64,000 nucleotides of DNA from Nematostella vectensis (Eukaryota; Cnidaria; Anthozoa; Actiniaria; Edwardsiidae). The notes below the pieces were generated by a model. It was not told the origin of the DNA and searched no databases. It saw only the letters and a list, made by a program, of their open reading frames with translations. The stretch covers positions 8,733,501 through 8,797,500 of the forward strand of contig NC_064043.1 in the NCBI RefSeq assembly GCF_932526225.1, given 5' to 3'. Shown piece after piece: positions 42,728-55,790 of this stretch. Positions within the stretch are counted from its first letter, which is position 1; every line of letters starts with the position of its first letter. The translations under genes were made by a program, and so were the position numbers.

Positions 42728-45700
42728 GCTTGCCCGTATGACTCAGGACTGATCCGATATACAACACACATCTATATCATAAGAATATTTAACGACCTGG
42801 TATGAATAGCAAACAGCCAATCAAGTCGCATTAGTGTTATTAGTTTTCACAAGTTAAATTTAATTATTGGGTACTAGCCGGATTTATTTAATTTTGTTCA
42901 ACAAATAACACATTCTAGCACAACAAATCTACGAAATATTCGGCGAATGTATGAATTATATTTAGAAGGCAAACTTTTTTTTAGTAAAATGCTTAAACAA
43001 CCTTCTCTGATATACACCTATTTCATATAAGGTGGTACCCCGAGAATCCATGTGTTGTAACCCGCAGTGCTCCATTGTAACAAATGAATAAGCGAATAAA
43101 CGTAGATAAAAACAAATTCAGGTCTGGAAAGCTGTCGAATTTCTGTTCACGTGCCTTAAATATTTAACATTGCTTTCAGATACCAGGATCTAGTGGATAA
43201 TTTGTTACCCATGAGCCACTGTGCCTCACGACATGGATTTTCGAGTGCAACCTTTTTAAAATAGCTGTATATTGCCTCTCGTTTTACAGTGTAGACATTG
43301 ACAGAAGTAATGCTTCCTCCTGCTTAAAAACCTTAAGTTGTTATATGACGACGATGTTTAATGTTTGGGATGATGATGATGATGACAATGATTATGATGT
43401 TTTGCTCACTAGCATGAACAACGAGTGAATGTGATAGCGCTTGACAGCCAAATTACCTTCAATCACCATATCGTTTTATGAACCAATAATGTCCTTAAAT
43501 TTGCCTTATTTCGTTTAATTATCACTTACATATATTTACTTAGCTGTTGATAATTCTAAAACCACTCTATTGCATTTGTCTATTGAAATTACAGAGATTC
43601 AAGTACACAAGGGCGCTTAGATTTTTGTTCAAGTAAAAGTGAGAGTTTGTGCGTAAGGTGGTGGGAGCTCTAGGATTCTTTACCGCGTGGCAGCCGTCTG
43701 TCCTTGATTTCGTATAAATAGCCATTTCGGATTACACACCTTAATATTTAACCACCTGTTTAACAGTTTATGAGAGTTTTTATTAGCGCGGCGTCGGTCC
43801 TCTCTGAAGCATTATCGGGACAATCAGAGCTGCTCTATTTGCTCAAAAGAAATAAAAAAGAATTAGTCGCTTTTTCTTTTGGTTGCCATGGTGTTCGGGG
43901 CGGTTTCGGAGGTTTGTGCACAGCAATCAATGGCTGCCGTTTTTCTCGTTAGTCTAAAACAGCCTGGGGTCTTTGTATCGTTTTCAAGATGGCAGCCTGA
44001 AAAATGGTAGTTAACACAAATTCCGTACCTTTCCCCCTACTCTCCCCTCCTCCCTACCCTACCACTTACCCCCCCCCCTACCATTCCTCTCCCTTCCCCT
44101 TCCCCTACCCCCTACTCTCCTCTCTTCCCCTTCCCCTAACTCTCCCCTTCCCCTTACTCTCCCCTCCCTCTACCCTACCCCTTGCCCTCCCCTTTTTTAT
44201 TCAAGTTTAACCCATTGACTCCTGGCTATTTTCTATCTTAATCTACAGAAAAACAGACTGAAAACAGATACCTCCCCCTATTCTAAGTTTTATACAGCCC
44301 GGCAAAGTCTAACACCACTGCACATAGTCAGCGGTATCCTAGCTTTCCAACAGTGCTTTGCGGTCCCCACTTTAAATCCCTCGTCATTGTTCTGATGCGA
44401 GCACAAGTTGATGGTTGCTTTTATATTTTTTATCAAAAATACAGCTATGAACATATTGGGAGAGTGTCCTAGGACATCATGAAGTCTATTGGGGCATAAT
44501 TGAGAGCTGTGCTTATGGATATTTGCAAGCAAAGTTGGAGAGTGTTGACTGGCCCTACCCTCGTGAGTTTTCCCCTGGATCTCCCAGAATGCTTTGCAAT
44601 CCGTAATGGCATCCAAGTGGTTTTACTAGCCTTCAAGGAGTAAACATTGTGTTTTGAGGCCATGGAAATGAACCTGGAGGATCAAAATAAAGGTATCTAT
44701 TTGTGTCTTGAGCTGTGTTTGCTGATCTTTCTCCCTTGTGTGGTATTTTTTAGCGTTTTGTTAAGGGTGATTCTGCTTTTCTTTCCGATTTTCTTTTCCG
44801 ATTTGAAATTTGTCAAAGAACCTGTGCGCCATAATTTGGCTTAAAGGTAGTTGCTATCACCTTGGTTGGATGTATATCTGCAAGACCATTTATCCCTTAG
44901 ACTGATGCCTGAGTATCTTCATCTTGTTGTGTTCATTTTGCATTTATGAATTTTTTGGGTTGTGGGTACTTCTCAAAGCCGGTACAGGCCGGTTGAGGGG
45001 TCAATGTTTTGAGCTATTTCAAAGTCAAAAGATGTACAGAATGAAATATTGTAAGAAAAATAAATAATTGCATTAACACTTGTGTCGCCCACTCAAAATT
45101 TTCATACTTTTAACAAATTCAATAACCATTCTGAGTTTAGACTCAGTCAAGAATCCAACGAGACTTTCAGATACGATTTCATTTCCTTGTTAATATGCCT
45201 TACTTTAACAATACAGAAAATAAAGCAGATAAGGTATGAATAAGATAAGAGTAATCATATTATAAATGTATAACTCATAGAGTTTTAAAACCGTTGACTC
45301 TTGATAACTCGAACATCCGATGGGAGTCGAAATTAGTACGCATAATTGGGCCTTTAGAGTATCCTAAAATGCGTGGGCTTTTAAGGGTTTTATTCTGAGT
45401 TAAAATGACCGATTAATTGTAATGGTTATCGAATTACCTTTTTTGAGCATTTATTTTAGAGGTAGATTACAGTTTGATTTAGAGGTACCAGATATCAACT
45501 TATTACAGTTCTGCGCAGTAAGCGTGGGATATTATGGGAAAGGCAATACGTAAAGTGTGACTATACCATATTTTGTAAATATTTTGTTTTATTTGAGAGC
45601 CGTTGACACTGGCCTTTGATGCGGCGTAAGCTACTCATATACCAACCGAAAGGTATCGGCTTATTCTGTTTACCCAGCTTTCTATTCGTATTCATCCAAT

Positions 45701-45996
45701 TTTTCATTTCCTTTCCCCTGGTTAGCACCTTCCGGAATAAGAGACCGTAAGATACCGCGATCAAACAAAGCATCAAAAAGATTCAATAGTTCTAGGAAGG
45801 TGAATGTGTAACAAAATGTTTTATTGCTTGTTTGCGTTCAGCATTGAAATAGTGTGGGATCGACACCTTTTGTTGAGAGTGTGTTTGAATTGTGTCGTAT
45901 AAATCACACCAAATTTAGAGGAACCCCGCACACTCCATCTGTTCCCTTGTTACATAAGGACAAGAGCGCGAAAGGGTGCTCACTTACTCTGCAGAC
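42728..45996. other. Intergenic; no secure gene
   Basis: 44025-44200 is a C/T-rich low-complexity tract. A minus-strand ORF at 45776-45561 (MMLCLIAVSYGLLF start, later IPFGWYMSSLRRIK) has a signal-like start and a basic tail. It contains an AATAAA and has no splice support, so I do not call it a gene. ORFs near 44290-44660 match nothing I recognise. Confidence 0.4.
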
Positions 45997-48379
45997 ATGA
46001 AGACTTTTCTTATCTTTATCGTCGGCGTTCTGGTTTTTCTACAAGTGATTGCAGGTTAGAATTGAACTTTTCTGTAAAAGAGTTCTTTAGAAGTCCTATA
46101 ACTGTTTATTTCTGATTAGTTGTTTTTTTCCTTTCGTTGTTTTTAGTTTTTTTGTTAATTTAGAAACAAATTTTGCTTGCAGTAGTCTCTGGCCAGCGCA
46201 AAGGGAGAGAATTTGAAGGTAAGTTAGAAAAAAGTTAGAGTCCAAAGAACTATAGTCTCTGTCAGATGTTATTTGTTTGTTTCACTATTAGTGGCTTCTG
46301 ATCAGCGTAAAAGGTTAAGGCTTATTGCTGAGTTATAATATTTTTAATGCATTGATAATATTTGTGTCTAGCCGGCCCTGGGTACTTTTGCTTTTCTTGG
46401 AATTCTCTTCTGGAAAAATCATTTTGCCTGTTAACTTGCTCATCACCCTATTACAGTTGATTCTATGCAACGTAAGGGAAGAGAGTTAGAAGGTGAGTAG
46501 TCCTAAAACCATTTAGACCTTAATAAGCATTACTTTGAGCCTTTCCGGTCTTTCCTTTTTTAGACATTGCGCAACGCAAAGGAAGAGAGTTTAAGGGTGA
46601 GTAACCATAAAACTTATACTACAAGCTAAAATTACCCATCAAGATTAAGCGGCTGTATCTTTGAGCTTGTCCGGCTTCTTGTTTTACAGTTGACTTTGCA
46701 CAACGAAAAGGAAGAGAACTAGAAGGTGAGTTATACCTCAGTTAAAATAACACTCCCCTAAAGCCACAATGGATGATTACTCGATGAAATTAAGGCTGTA
46801 GCCGAACCAAGGCCTCGTTATATACTTTGATCATTAGCCTTTCAGGTGTGAAGAGGGTTTTCGGCAATTTTTTTTACACTTTTGGATATCATTTCTACTT
46901 TAAGATTGATAATCACAACATTACGAAGAGGGGACGAAGATAAAAATGACGAGTAAATAAAAGAAAATATGTGGAAAATATTAATAAAAAAGTGCTAACT
47001 ATGCCAAAAGCGCTCGATCTGTTTGCTATCTTTGTAATCATCTTTTTCCGAGTTTTATTCCCGTGCGACATGCTTTTTCGAACCTCTGCGCGGCGTCCTT
47101 TTTACAGCAGCTTGGTACTATTACATGTCACAAATTATAACTTAACAAGATGTTTCTATTAATGGGAGTAGGCGCCATTATTGTTAATTACCGCTTCCTA
47201 GCTTACCACGAGCTTTTTTTTTTTGTTACGCGTTACGGCTGTCGCCATATGTTCATTTCCTCGCAGCATGAGCCTTGTGCTTTGTTAACAAATCAGTTTT
47301 TCTCCAGCATAATTACTTACAAATACATTCACCTATTTCCTTTGTGACATCTAAAAGTGCAGTAAGTTGACTCATTTATTTTGCTCATCTTTAGAGTTTC
47401 AGCGCAAAGGGCGTAGAACATATGGTGAGTGCACATATACAAGGCAAATCTACTTCCTTTTGGTTCACGGTCCTTGGTTTTTAAATAGTTATTAGCTTCG
47501 GACACACAAGTGAAGATCACCAAGGTTTCCCATGTGGTTGATATGTTTTTATATACTGCAAATAACATAATAACAAAATATGTCAACTAAGCAAACTTTA
47601 TGTTTCGAAGTGATTGTCGACAAGTGCATCAGAGCTTACGTTTAATAATAAAACTTCCTTAAAAACTTTAACAAATTTGCCGACCAATATTTTAGAAACG
47701 AAATACTTTAGAACGAAACCCATTGCTAAAAAATAAGAAAAGGTCTTCCATTAATAATGAAAGCACGCTTGTCCCTTACTTGACATGACGGAAAAACCTG
47801 TGGAAAATGTGCAATTTGGGATAGAGAAAGAATTTGGCCATCGATTTCTTATTACCGATTACACTTGAGTTGGAGCCGTGCTCTGTTGTGTCAACCTTAC
47901 CGCTATTTCAATATGTGTAATAGTGGTAGAAGCCTTATAAATAAACAAGTAAATAAATAAAAAAACACGAATAACGTGAGGCTGCAGTGCACATACCCAG
48001 ATTTTGGCTTTTTAAGATAGTTTTTACTTGATCATCCTTGCGCTATCAACTAATTCAATGACACTTTACAAAAAGTCGCATCAATTTAAAAAAAGTCGTA
48101 CTTGATATTTTGTTTGCTATTACTCACTAAGTACTTAGAGAAATTTTGCGCCTTATAAGATGTGAAATGGGCTTATTTGAAGCGTCACGTCACGTTTTCC
48201 CGTCATGTCCCCTTACATATTTTTATGTTCATGTTGTTACTGATGCATCACTCAGCGGAGTAAGTGCCATCCATTACTAACTATAAAATAAGTTCACGTT
48301 CTGACAGGAATCTTTTGTTCTAGAAACAAAACCATGGAGAGAAGTGAGAAGATTGTGGGACAAGAAAACAAGCTTCTGA
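45997..48379 (+). CDS. Secreted repeat peptide precursor built from duplicated microexons (QRKGRE motif)
   Basis: Exons: 45997-46054 (signal peptide MKTFLIFIVGVLVFLQVIA), 46183-46218, 46457-46492, 46564-46596, 46690-46725, 47395-47424, 48324-48379; 94 codons plus TGA. All introns are phase 1. The five middle exons are 30-36 nt and each encodes one repeat: VSGQRKGREFE, VDSMQRKGRELE, DIAQRKGREFK, VDFAQRKGRELE, EFQRKGRRTY. The last exon gives a basic, Trp-containing tail (KPWREVRRLWDKKTSF). The repeats have basic clusters that could be processing sites, as in multi-copy peptide precursors; the product and role are unknown to me. A decayed copy lies at 46292. A 3' UTR intron (donor 48396, acceptor 48814) leads to an AATAAA at 48945. 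Confidence 0.68.
46292..46320 (+). pseudogene. Decayed microexon copy
   Basis: After TTCACTATTAG the sequence GTGGCTTCTGATCAGCGTAA matches the microexon consensus (xASDQRK). The GRE-F/L-E end is deleted and the GGTAAGT/GGTGAGT donor is replaced by GGTTAAGG. Skipping it keeps the phase-1 frame. Confidence 0.65.
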
Positions 48380-48464
48380 AGTAAAGAAATAAGGGGTAAG
48401 TAGATATCAAACATTTTTCTTTTTAATTGGCAAGTTCGTAAAATTCTTTTCTTTCTCTATCTTA

Positions 48465-48690
48465 AAAAAAAAACACGGGGTTAGTTTGGCGTTGCTTGAA
48501 ATGGGTTCATCATTTACTAACTCTGACAAGCTAAATACGAAAAACACGGGGCTAGCTTGGCGTTGCTTGCAACGGGTTTATCATTTACTAACTCTGACAA
48601 GCTGAATATGAAAAACACAGGGCAAGCTTGGTGTTGCTTGCAATGGGTTCATCATTTACTAACTACGACAAGCTGAATATGTAAAACATA
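48465..48690 (+). repeat. ~68-bp repeat x3 in the 3' UTR intron
   Basis: AAACACGGGGTTAGTTTGGC and GGGTTCATCATTTACTAACT recur three times, about 70 bp after the UTR donor. Confidence 0.85.
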
Positions 48691-48814
48691 CCAGAAATGT
48701 TATCTCTCGTTCTTCCCTTTTTCTTATTGCTATGTTCTTAAGATTCCCTGGGCCACTTGGATCTTTTGTTATATTAAAGAAGATGGATGTCAAAAATGCG
48801 TCTTTTGATTTCAG

Positions 48815-48970
48815 GGGGCGGATTCTTCATACGATGCAGCATCATACTCCACAAGTGCGAACATGAACAACTACTAGACAAGTGGCATTTCATACCTAAA
48901 ACCATTAATATAACTAAAATGAATGTAATAAGAGTGTTAGTAGGAATAAAGCACAAGTTTTCAGTGATCA
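48815..48970 (+). terminator. 3' UTR exon and poly(A) signal of the microexon gene
   Basis: The acceptor TTTTGATTTCAG ends at 48814 and AATAAA lies at 48945-48950. The UTR donor at 48396 is AAGGG|GTAAGT. Inferred from consensus only. Confidence 0.5.
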
Positions 48971-50771
48971 TTGCCCTTTTTATTTCTTAAATCAGCTTAA
49001 ACTGAGAAATCTCAATAGCATAAATGATAAGTAGTGCATTTACATACTAACAATACACGCGAGTATTCATTTTAAGATATGAAATACACGAAAATATGCC
49101 TGTCATGACGTGGACAGTGGAATTCTCGCGTACGTGAATGTATGTGTCATGTGCGGGGGATGGTGTGGGCGGAGCCTTGAAAGTTCAAACGCATCGAGAA
49201 TACACAAAGAGGCGAGGGAGTGAGTTTTTAAATAAAAATCTTACCACCCCAGAAAGAACTAAAAGGGATTTATTTAATGCTATTGCCGTATATTCACGGG
49301 ACATTTATCATCGGATTCGGCTACAAAAAAGTTGACTTATAGATTTATGACATACCAAAGTAATCAGAATGCCTTTTAAAATATAATTCGCTTATGCTTT
49401 ATAGTTTTGTATACAAATAGCACGCGTCTATTGCGAACCATTAGTGGATTTTCCGCGGTGGTGTGCAGGCCTGCTTTTATTATATTTATACTCATCCTGT
49501 GTTTTTAGTGTTTTGACGGTGAAAGAAAGAAAAAAAAATGTAAGCGTAAAACAAGGGAATGGCTCCGAAGACGCATGGAGAGGAGGTGCCTACCGCCAGT
49601 TGCCGCAGTGGGTCGCATTTTTTTTTTAATCGAACGATCCTCTGTTACGTTTGCTTACTCGTGTAGCAGTAGATGGAATGTCCCTTTCTATTCCCTTTTA
49701 TAGTCAGCGTGAGATATAAGATGTGTGGTGGCGTCGGGGGCTAATTTGATTTTTGATTGGGATATTTTTATTAAGCGGGGTAAGTGGGGGTTTCCTATAA
49801 ATAACTTTATCAAAGCAGCTGAACCGGGTCATTTTTTGTTTGAATTTTATTGTCTAATTTTTTTTTTCAGAAAAAATGGCAGGTCGAAAAAAGAAACCAC
49901 CGCACATTGTATTTGTTTTTCTGCCTCGGTCCTCGTTAGCCCTCCAGTTATTTCAGATGCCAGTACCCATTAAATATTTATTCTGTATCTTTAAAAGAAT
50001 GGATGTAAGCTTATGGGTAAATAAAAGGCTGTTGTTGTTGTTGTTGCTGTTGCTGTTGTTGCAGTCCTGTTACGTCTCTGTAAAATCCTGTTGAAACCAA
50101 AAAAATAAAGGATCAGTATTGCCATTCAGCATAGTCAGTGAAGGCTTATCTTTAAACTTAAAATAAACAAGATCAGTGTTTCCATACATCAGACGCTTCT
50201 TTGCACTGACAAATAGCCCAGACTCTTTTCAAAGCGTTGATCACAAACCCTCACTCAAACTAAAAATATTACCTCAATAAAGCAAAACTATCTGCCCTTG
50301 ATAAGTCTAAATAAAGACGAAAAAATAGGAAGAGTTTACCAGTTTTTTTTTGGTGGACGGCACAACCGTCTACAATATAGTTTACTATAACTAGAAAGAC
50401 TACAGGCAAGGTGTAGAAAAACTAGATGGTCTGTGTAGGCGTGGTGTAGACAAGGTATGAATCAACACAGGGTTGAAAAGGTATGTTAAACGCTTCTGTG
50501 AAACTCAGTTTTGCGGTTTATTTGCCGCACAAATGAAGTATAAACTGGGGGCTCCCAAGAGACCCAAGACGTCCAGATAGACCTCGATAATTTTTCTACC
50601 TACGCCGGTTATTGCCACCCTATTCATGCGCCGGTGCCTCTGGTACTTTTGTTTTACATGGCTCGTTAGATAGCGGTGTTGGGACCGAAATCTCCAGCCT
50701 AACCCAAATGATGGACCTGGAAACTGGACTATTAGCCCGTTACATGGCATTGTTTACCTGTTGCTCAACTA
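48971..50771. other. Intergenic; no gene recognised
   Basis: AT-rich sequence with a TTG/CTG trinucleotide run at 50033-50063. Short ORFs lack domains or splice support. Confidence 0.5.
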
Positions 50772-52183
50772 TCAGTCGCGAATATTGTAGATGTACATGG
50801 CTAAAGCGTCTCCCACACACGCGAAACTTTTCTCATCCTTGTCGCAACGCTGTCCATAGTTCTGGTAGCACTTTCCCACTTGTGGGACAGCGACAGCGTA
50901 ATCACCTGGGGACTTTAGATGGCCCCAGCATTCAGCGTAAAACCTTAGACCTGGAAAGTGGATGTGGTTAGCGTAGTAATGATGTGATGGTGGTGAGGAT
51001 GATGAAAATAAATGACAAAAAGACAATAAATGAGGATGATAAAGATGATGGTGGTGAAAACGATGGTTGTGAGAATTATGATAATAACGACGAAAATAAC
51101 GACGAAAAAAACGAGGATGATAAAGATGATGATGATTATAATGGTGGTGACGATGATGATAATAATACTATAATGACGAAAATAATGAGGATGATAAAGA
51201 TGATGATGATTATAATGGTGGTGACGACGATGATGATGTTGATGATTATTGTGGTTGTTGCTGATTTGATTATAACATCGCTCACCAATAAACTTGTATC
51301 CTTTAGCTTTGGCGGCATCAGAACAACGACACAAAAGGCTGAGGCGAAAAAAGTCCCGTTTCATTATTATAACTCGACAGTTTTACAGTTGGATGACTAA
51401 TCATCCCCCGTCGTCCTTTTTCCTTATCTTTATGGTCATATAATGAGATATTTTACTCGTTTACGTTTGTCTGCCAGTTCGTCTTCATACAATATGGTTT
51501 TACTCGCTTTCGCATGTCTGCCTACAATTTTAGACTTCTTTAGACTTTAGATGTCTTTGTTTGGGTATGTCTGCAATAGTTCGTCCTCTTATACTATGTT
51601 CTTACTCGTTTACGTATGTCTGCCAGTTGTTCCAGTCCACGAATTTGTGTGAATAGACGTTGCTCGAAAAGTCTCGGTCGGTGAAAAGTAGTTCTGATAA
51701 AAGATTCCCGGTATCGATTCTGCTCCAACAACCGATCTTAACAGGAGCTTTGCTGCCACATCCGTAGTCGTGAGGGCCTTGGGAAAAGAAGGACTTGTGA
51801 TGAGCTCATTTTAGAGGAAAATGTTATAGCGTTCGTCAAGTATTGCTTGAGTATCGGGCGTGTATCTAAGAATCACTGAAAGGGGGAGGGGAGGGGGTGC
51901 GCATACATAGGTATCATGAAAAATTGATATTTTTTTGAAGCCCTTCAATAGGAAATGATAGAAATGATCCACTCTTTGGCGGCCAAGGGAGATGCGTGCG
52001 CGCCCTGAGCAACTTCCTGTGTACGTGCCTAGAGCAATCCCGTTTCCAGAGCCCACGTACCCTTGTGCCAGCGGCAAGGTACCTTGACGACCGGTTATTC
52101 TGGATCAAAAGCATACTTAAAATACCTGCAAGAACTTGTCCATAAAACCAGCTGAGAGCCGCAATTACCATAACGGCCTTCAT
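50772..52183 (-). CDS. Secreted Cys-rich single-domain protein, 4 exons
   Basis: Exons 52183-52126, 51777-51606, 51338-51286 and 50950-50772 give 153 codons plus TGA; phases 1, 2, 1 agree. Exon 1 is a 19-residue signal peptide (MKAVMVIAALSWFYGQVLA). The mature part has YGCGSKAPVKIGCWSR, then CRCSDAAKAKGYKFIG, LRFYAECWGH, GKCYQNYGQRC and a closing ACVGDALAMYIYNI. The C..C, ECWG and terminal hydrophobic Y-x-Y pattern matches a small disulfide-rich, lectin-like domain I associate with many cnidarian secreted proteins. I cannot name the family with certainty. Role unknown, perhaps ligand binding outside the cell. Confidence 0.72.
50970..51260. repeat. GAT/ATG trinucleotide-rich microsatellite
   Basis: Imperfect GATGATGATTATAATGGTGG units within intron 3 of the Cys-rich secreted gene. 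The histidine- and aspartate-rich ORFs over it are artefacts. Confidence 0.85.
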
Positions 52184-53689
52184 GACGCTATAACAAAAAC
52201 TCAACCATTAATAATTCCAAGCAATTCAGGATATTCTTCTCAAAACGAACTTTTACAGTTTACAGAACTCACAACAAAGTAACGCGAGCGACTCGTAATA
52301 AGGATCCCGTGAATATCCCGCAACACCCCGAGGCTTCATCGAACTATTATATATTCTATAATAGAATAGATATCTCTAGAAACTAGCTTTGGCTGTTAAG
52401 CGTTATGTCGCGTCCATGATGAGTCTTTTGCTCTTATTGTAGCGCGCTCCACCGCCCGCTAATATAAAACTGTGCTCTAACTTAATTAGATTTTCTGTAC
52501 TGTGTTAAGGCTGACTATAAGCCAAAGCAGTGTAGTCTATCAACTCCCTTTTTCGTTATAATACATGCCTTGAAAATAATGTAAATAGTTTAAATCATAG
52601 AATATTAGTATATTTTTACTCACTATGACGTTCTCCGCGCTTTGATGTTTTGTGTTACGTTTGCTCACTTGACGTTTTAGTGTTCCTACTCGAGGTGGTG
52701 TGACAAGTTCATTATAACCTCTGGAGTTTTATATAAGGGCGTAGTGATAGCGGATGAAAAATTACTCTTCATAATACCTTTTAAAAGAATGATAATTGTC
52801 ACCGTTTGAAGTGGATAACTTGAGCCATGGTTATAAACTGATTGCCTTTATCTGTATTCGTGGGATATTTTTTGTGTTTATCTTCTTAGCTATATTTGTT
52901 TTTTTGAAATAAATTACCCGTTTATTTAAAAAAATGGGAAATGTTTATATAACAGAAACATTGATAAAAAAGAAATATATATATTGTTAATAACTCCATG
53001 ACGGGGTGTATTTACAAACCTCCGATCTTCCCATGATGATATAGTAGGAGTTTTGCGTGATTCTAGTTTTTAGTTCTTCTGCGATGTTTTCAAAATCAGT
53101 AGAACAAGTTATTTCTTGTGAGGCTTTTGGTTAAAAAAAAGAAATATTTTAAAGCGGCCCAAAAAAGACGCGGGCAGGGAAGGGAAACTTGTTTTTTTTA
53201 CTTGGCCTAAAATGTCTAGAATTCTTTTGACTAGCGTAGACTTTTTACACTTTACTTTGCGTGTGCATTGCGGTTTGCTTGCCAAGCCAACTATCGATTC
53301 ATCAATGTTAATAGCCATCTAAGCACTCTCGCGAGTATATAGCAATTAATGGTTTGCCATTAGATTTGGGCAATAATGGATAAGACATCATTATTAGCAC
53401 CCTTCTACATTGCTCCATTTAGCAACAGTACTTTTACACATCAAAGCCATGGAGATAATAAAAGTTACCATGGCTAATATTTATCATTATGTTACCGTCA
53501 ATAGCCTGAACATCGAAATCAATGACGGCTGGATGAAATCCTCTAGGGATCCGAAATAGACCACCTCGGAGTCGCGAGGCTGGGCGAAAATACATGACCC
53601 TGTTATAATTTACATTAAAATAATAAAATAGATCTTATTTTAAAAAAAATGCTAAAGAAAAGGATAAAATATTATTTACGTTATAGCTG
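52184..53689. other. Intergenic; no gene recognised
   Basis: AT-rich sequence. The minus-strand ORF 53318-53109 is basic and contains two Cys but has no recognisable motif or splice context. Confidence 0.45.
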
Positions 53690-53970
53690 AGGATCGAACT
53701 CGGTTTAAAAAAAACAAAGACCATACGTCCAGACGTGCGCTAAATCACCGGATGGCAGCTAAAGGCTTTACGGCTAGGCTGGAGATTTCGGCTCCAGCAC
53801 CGCTATCTAGCGAACTGTACAACACACAGGCACCAGCGGCTCCCGAGAATTATAAGGGAGGCAATAACCAGGTTCCCAGCCCTGCCTTATACGGTTACGT
53901 CATGCACAGCTCGCTGTGACGTAGCGTGAAAAAATATAGAGGTCTATTCGGGCGCCTAGGGTCTCTTGGG
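53690..53970. repeat. Third dispersed copy of the 12.8-13.5 kb SINE-like family
   Basis: GGCTGGAGATTTCGGCTCCAGCACCGC and CTTATACGGTTACG blocks match 13190-13390 with scattered changes. The B-box-like GAGGATCGAAC lies at 53691. A shorter relative (GGATCGAACCTTGTCCAGAT) occurs at 60560. Confidence 0.55.
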
Positions 53971-54050
53971 AGCCCTCAGTATATAATAGTGACGATGTAA
54001 GTAATCGTGATGCACGTGCGCATGACTTTCTTTGTGCGCCAGCAAAGGCT

Positions 54051-54192
54051 GGTTCTCACGAGGACGCAAGCGCAAGCGTAAGCGAAAACGGAAGTGCAAC
54101 GCAAAGTGAGAATCGGTCGAACACAAGCGCAAGAAAATCAAGCAGTTGGGTTCTCTTGTGCCTGCTCTTGCGCTTACGTTCCAGTGAGAACC
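54051..54192. mobile_element. Short MITE with GGTTCTCAC ends
   Basis: GGTTCTCACGAGGACGCAAG at the left faces an imperfect inverse CTTACGTTCCAGTGAGAACC at the right. The interior is rich in GCGCAAGCG words. Confidence 0.65.
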
Positions 54193-55790
54193 AACCGGCT
54201 CCCCGCTATATTTTGCTTAGCAAAGTGCCTTGAGTCGCCTCTACTGGCTTAGGCCCTGAGGTCATGACTGAGGCACGGTGGTTCATGACCAGTGTCTTGG
54301 TTCGCCTCATACTAGATAGATAGTTTAATTCCGCCCAGAAGCGGAATTGCATATTTACAAAATTATGTATAATAGTGATGTAATTTACAACGACTTGACA
54401 CACCCCATATCTTTGGCATGACACTCCCATCTTACCAACCCCACCCCCCCCCCCCCCCCCTCCCTCCGGCACGTCCCCACAGGAGCGCCGCTGTGCGAAT
54501 TTGATCTACACGCAGGCTCTGCAGATAACGATGTAAATAAAATTATAAAAGAAAACTCAGCAAATAATGAGCAGACTTAAAAATATATCACCAAAAGAAT
54601 AAAACTATAATGATTATGAATATTAAAAATGAGCTATGTCTTGGAGACAAGACTGACTACGGCCCTGGGATCTAGACTGAGGCTAGTCCGACGTTTCGCC
54701 CTATATCGGCTATTGCTCTATCTTCTAACCAGTGTTCTAACCATCTAGTGCTAGTAAATCTTACAGCGGACAACGCGAACAAAGGAAAAACTGTTTTGAC
54801 TGTGTTTCCCTGTCCTATAACATAATAAGCTGTCCGGTGCGCCGTCAAGTCCTAGGACTGGTACCCGCCCTTGGCCACTGTACCGTGGCGCAATCTATCA
54901 GGGCGTTTACGATATTCCTTGCTTGTGCTTCTTGATCGGAATAGAACAACCAATCAGTTGGAGACAAAATAACATATAAAAATACAAACACTGTGCACTG
55001 GATGAAACAGGAATTGTGTGATTATTTCTTATAACGTCTGCAAGGTTAGTTATAAGATGAGTTTCGTAGAAAAGTTACGGCGCGTTAACATGACCTGTTA
55101 GTTAGGAACCTTGCGCTCTTGACCTATTATTGTTTACATGGTTATAAATTAGAGCGTGTTTTACTATGATGTAAATATGCTTTTTTATTTCTTGTTTTGA
55201 AAGCTTGTCTCTGACCTGACCTTGGGATGGACAATATAAGTGAGAGGGTTTTATTGACGTAGTATTGCGACGCTCGTTACATATATTTACTTATTAGGCC
55301 TATAGCCCGTATTATAAACCTCGGCTTCGGTTGCGTAAAGTAAAGAACTGTTTTAAAGTTGCTGTTTTTATAGTTGTTGTTGTTTCTGCAAATTTATTAA
55401 ATACCAGAAGCGTAATAACCGTAATATAAATGCATTATTTTTTTTACTACAAAAACAACTTGCAGATAAATAAACTCTGGAAAAATGTTATCCTAGTTCA
55501 AGTTATTGGGATTTCACTGAACCAAGTCGCCTCCACCCACCATTTTCAGTAGTTCACATTTTTATTTATTTATTATCGTTCTTATTTGATCGTTTGTAAG
55601 CGGAGATTTTTCTCTACCATGGGCCTTTCGACAATTATCGTTTGGGTACTACACAGTGGTGATAATCATGGTAGTAGGTGTTGCTTCAATAGTTGTAGAT
55701 ATTTCAATATTTCAATATGTAGGTTGTACCTTAACACAAACATCAACACCCACACAAGTCTTCCCCAGTCCGCTAAAGAGTCTCATCGCC
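54193..55790. other. Intergenic; upstream region of the mosaic lectin gene
   Basis: A C-run lies at 54444-54461. No exon is recognised. A promoter for the downstream gene should lie in the last few hundred bases, but I see no decisive motif. Confidence 0.4.

Noticed and set aside
50945-51400. His-rich and Asp-rich ORFs
   Set aside because: Readings of the GAT trinucleotide microsatellite. Only the last part of the minus ORF (CRCSDAAKAKGYKFIG) is a true exon.
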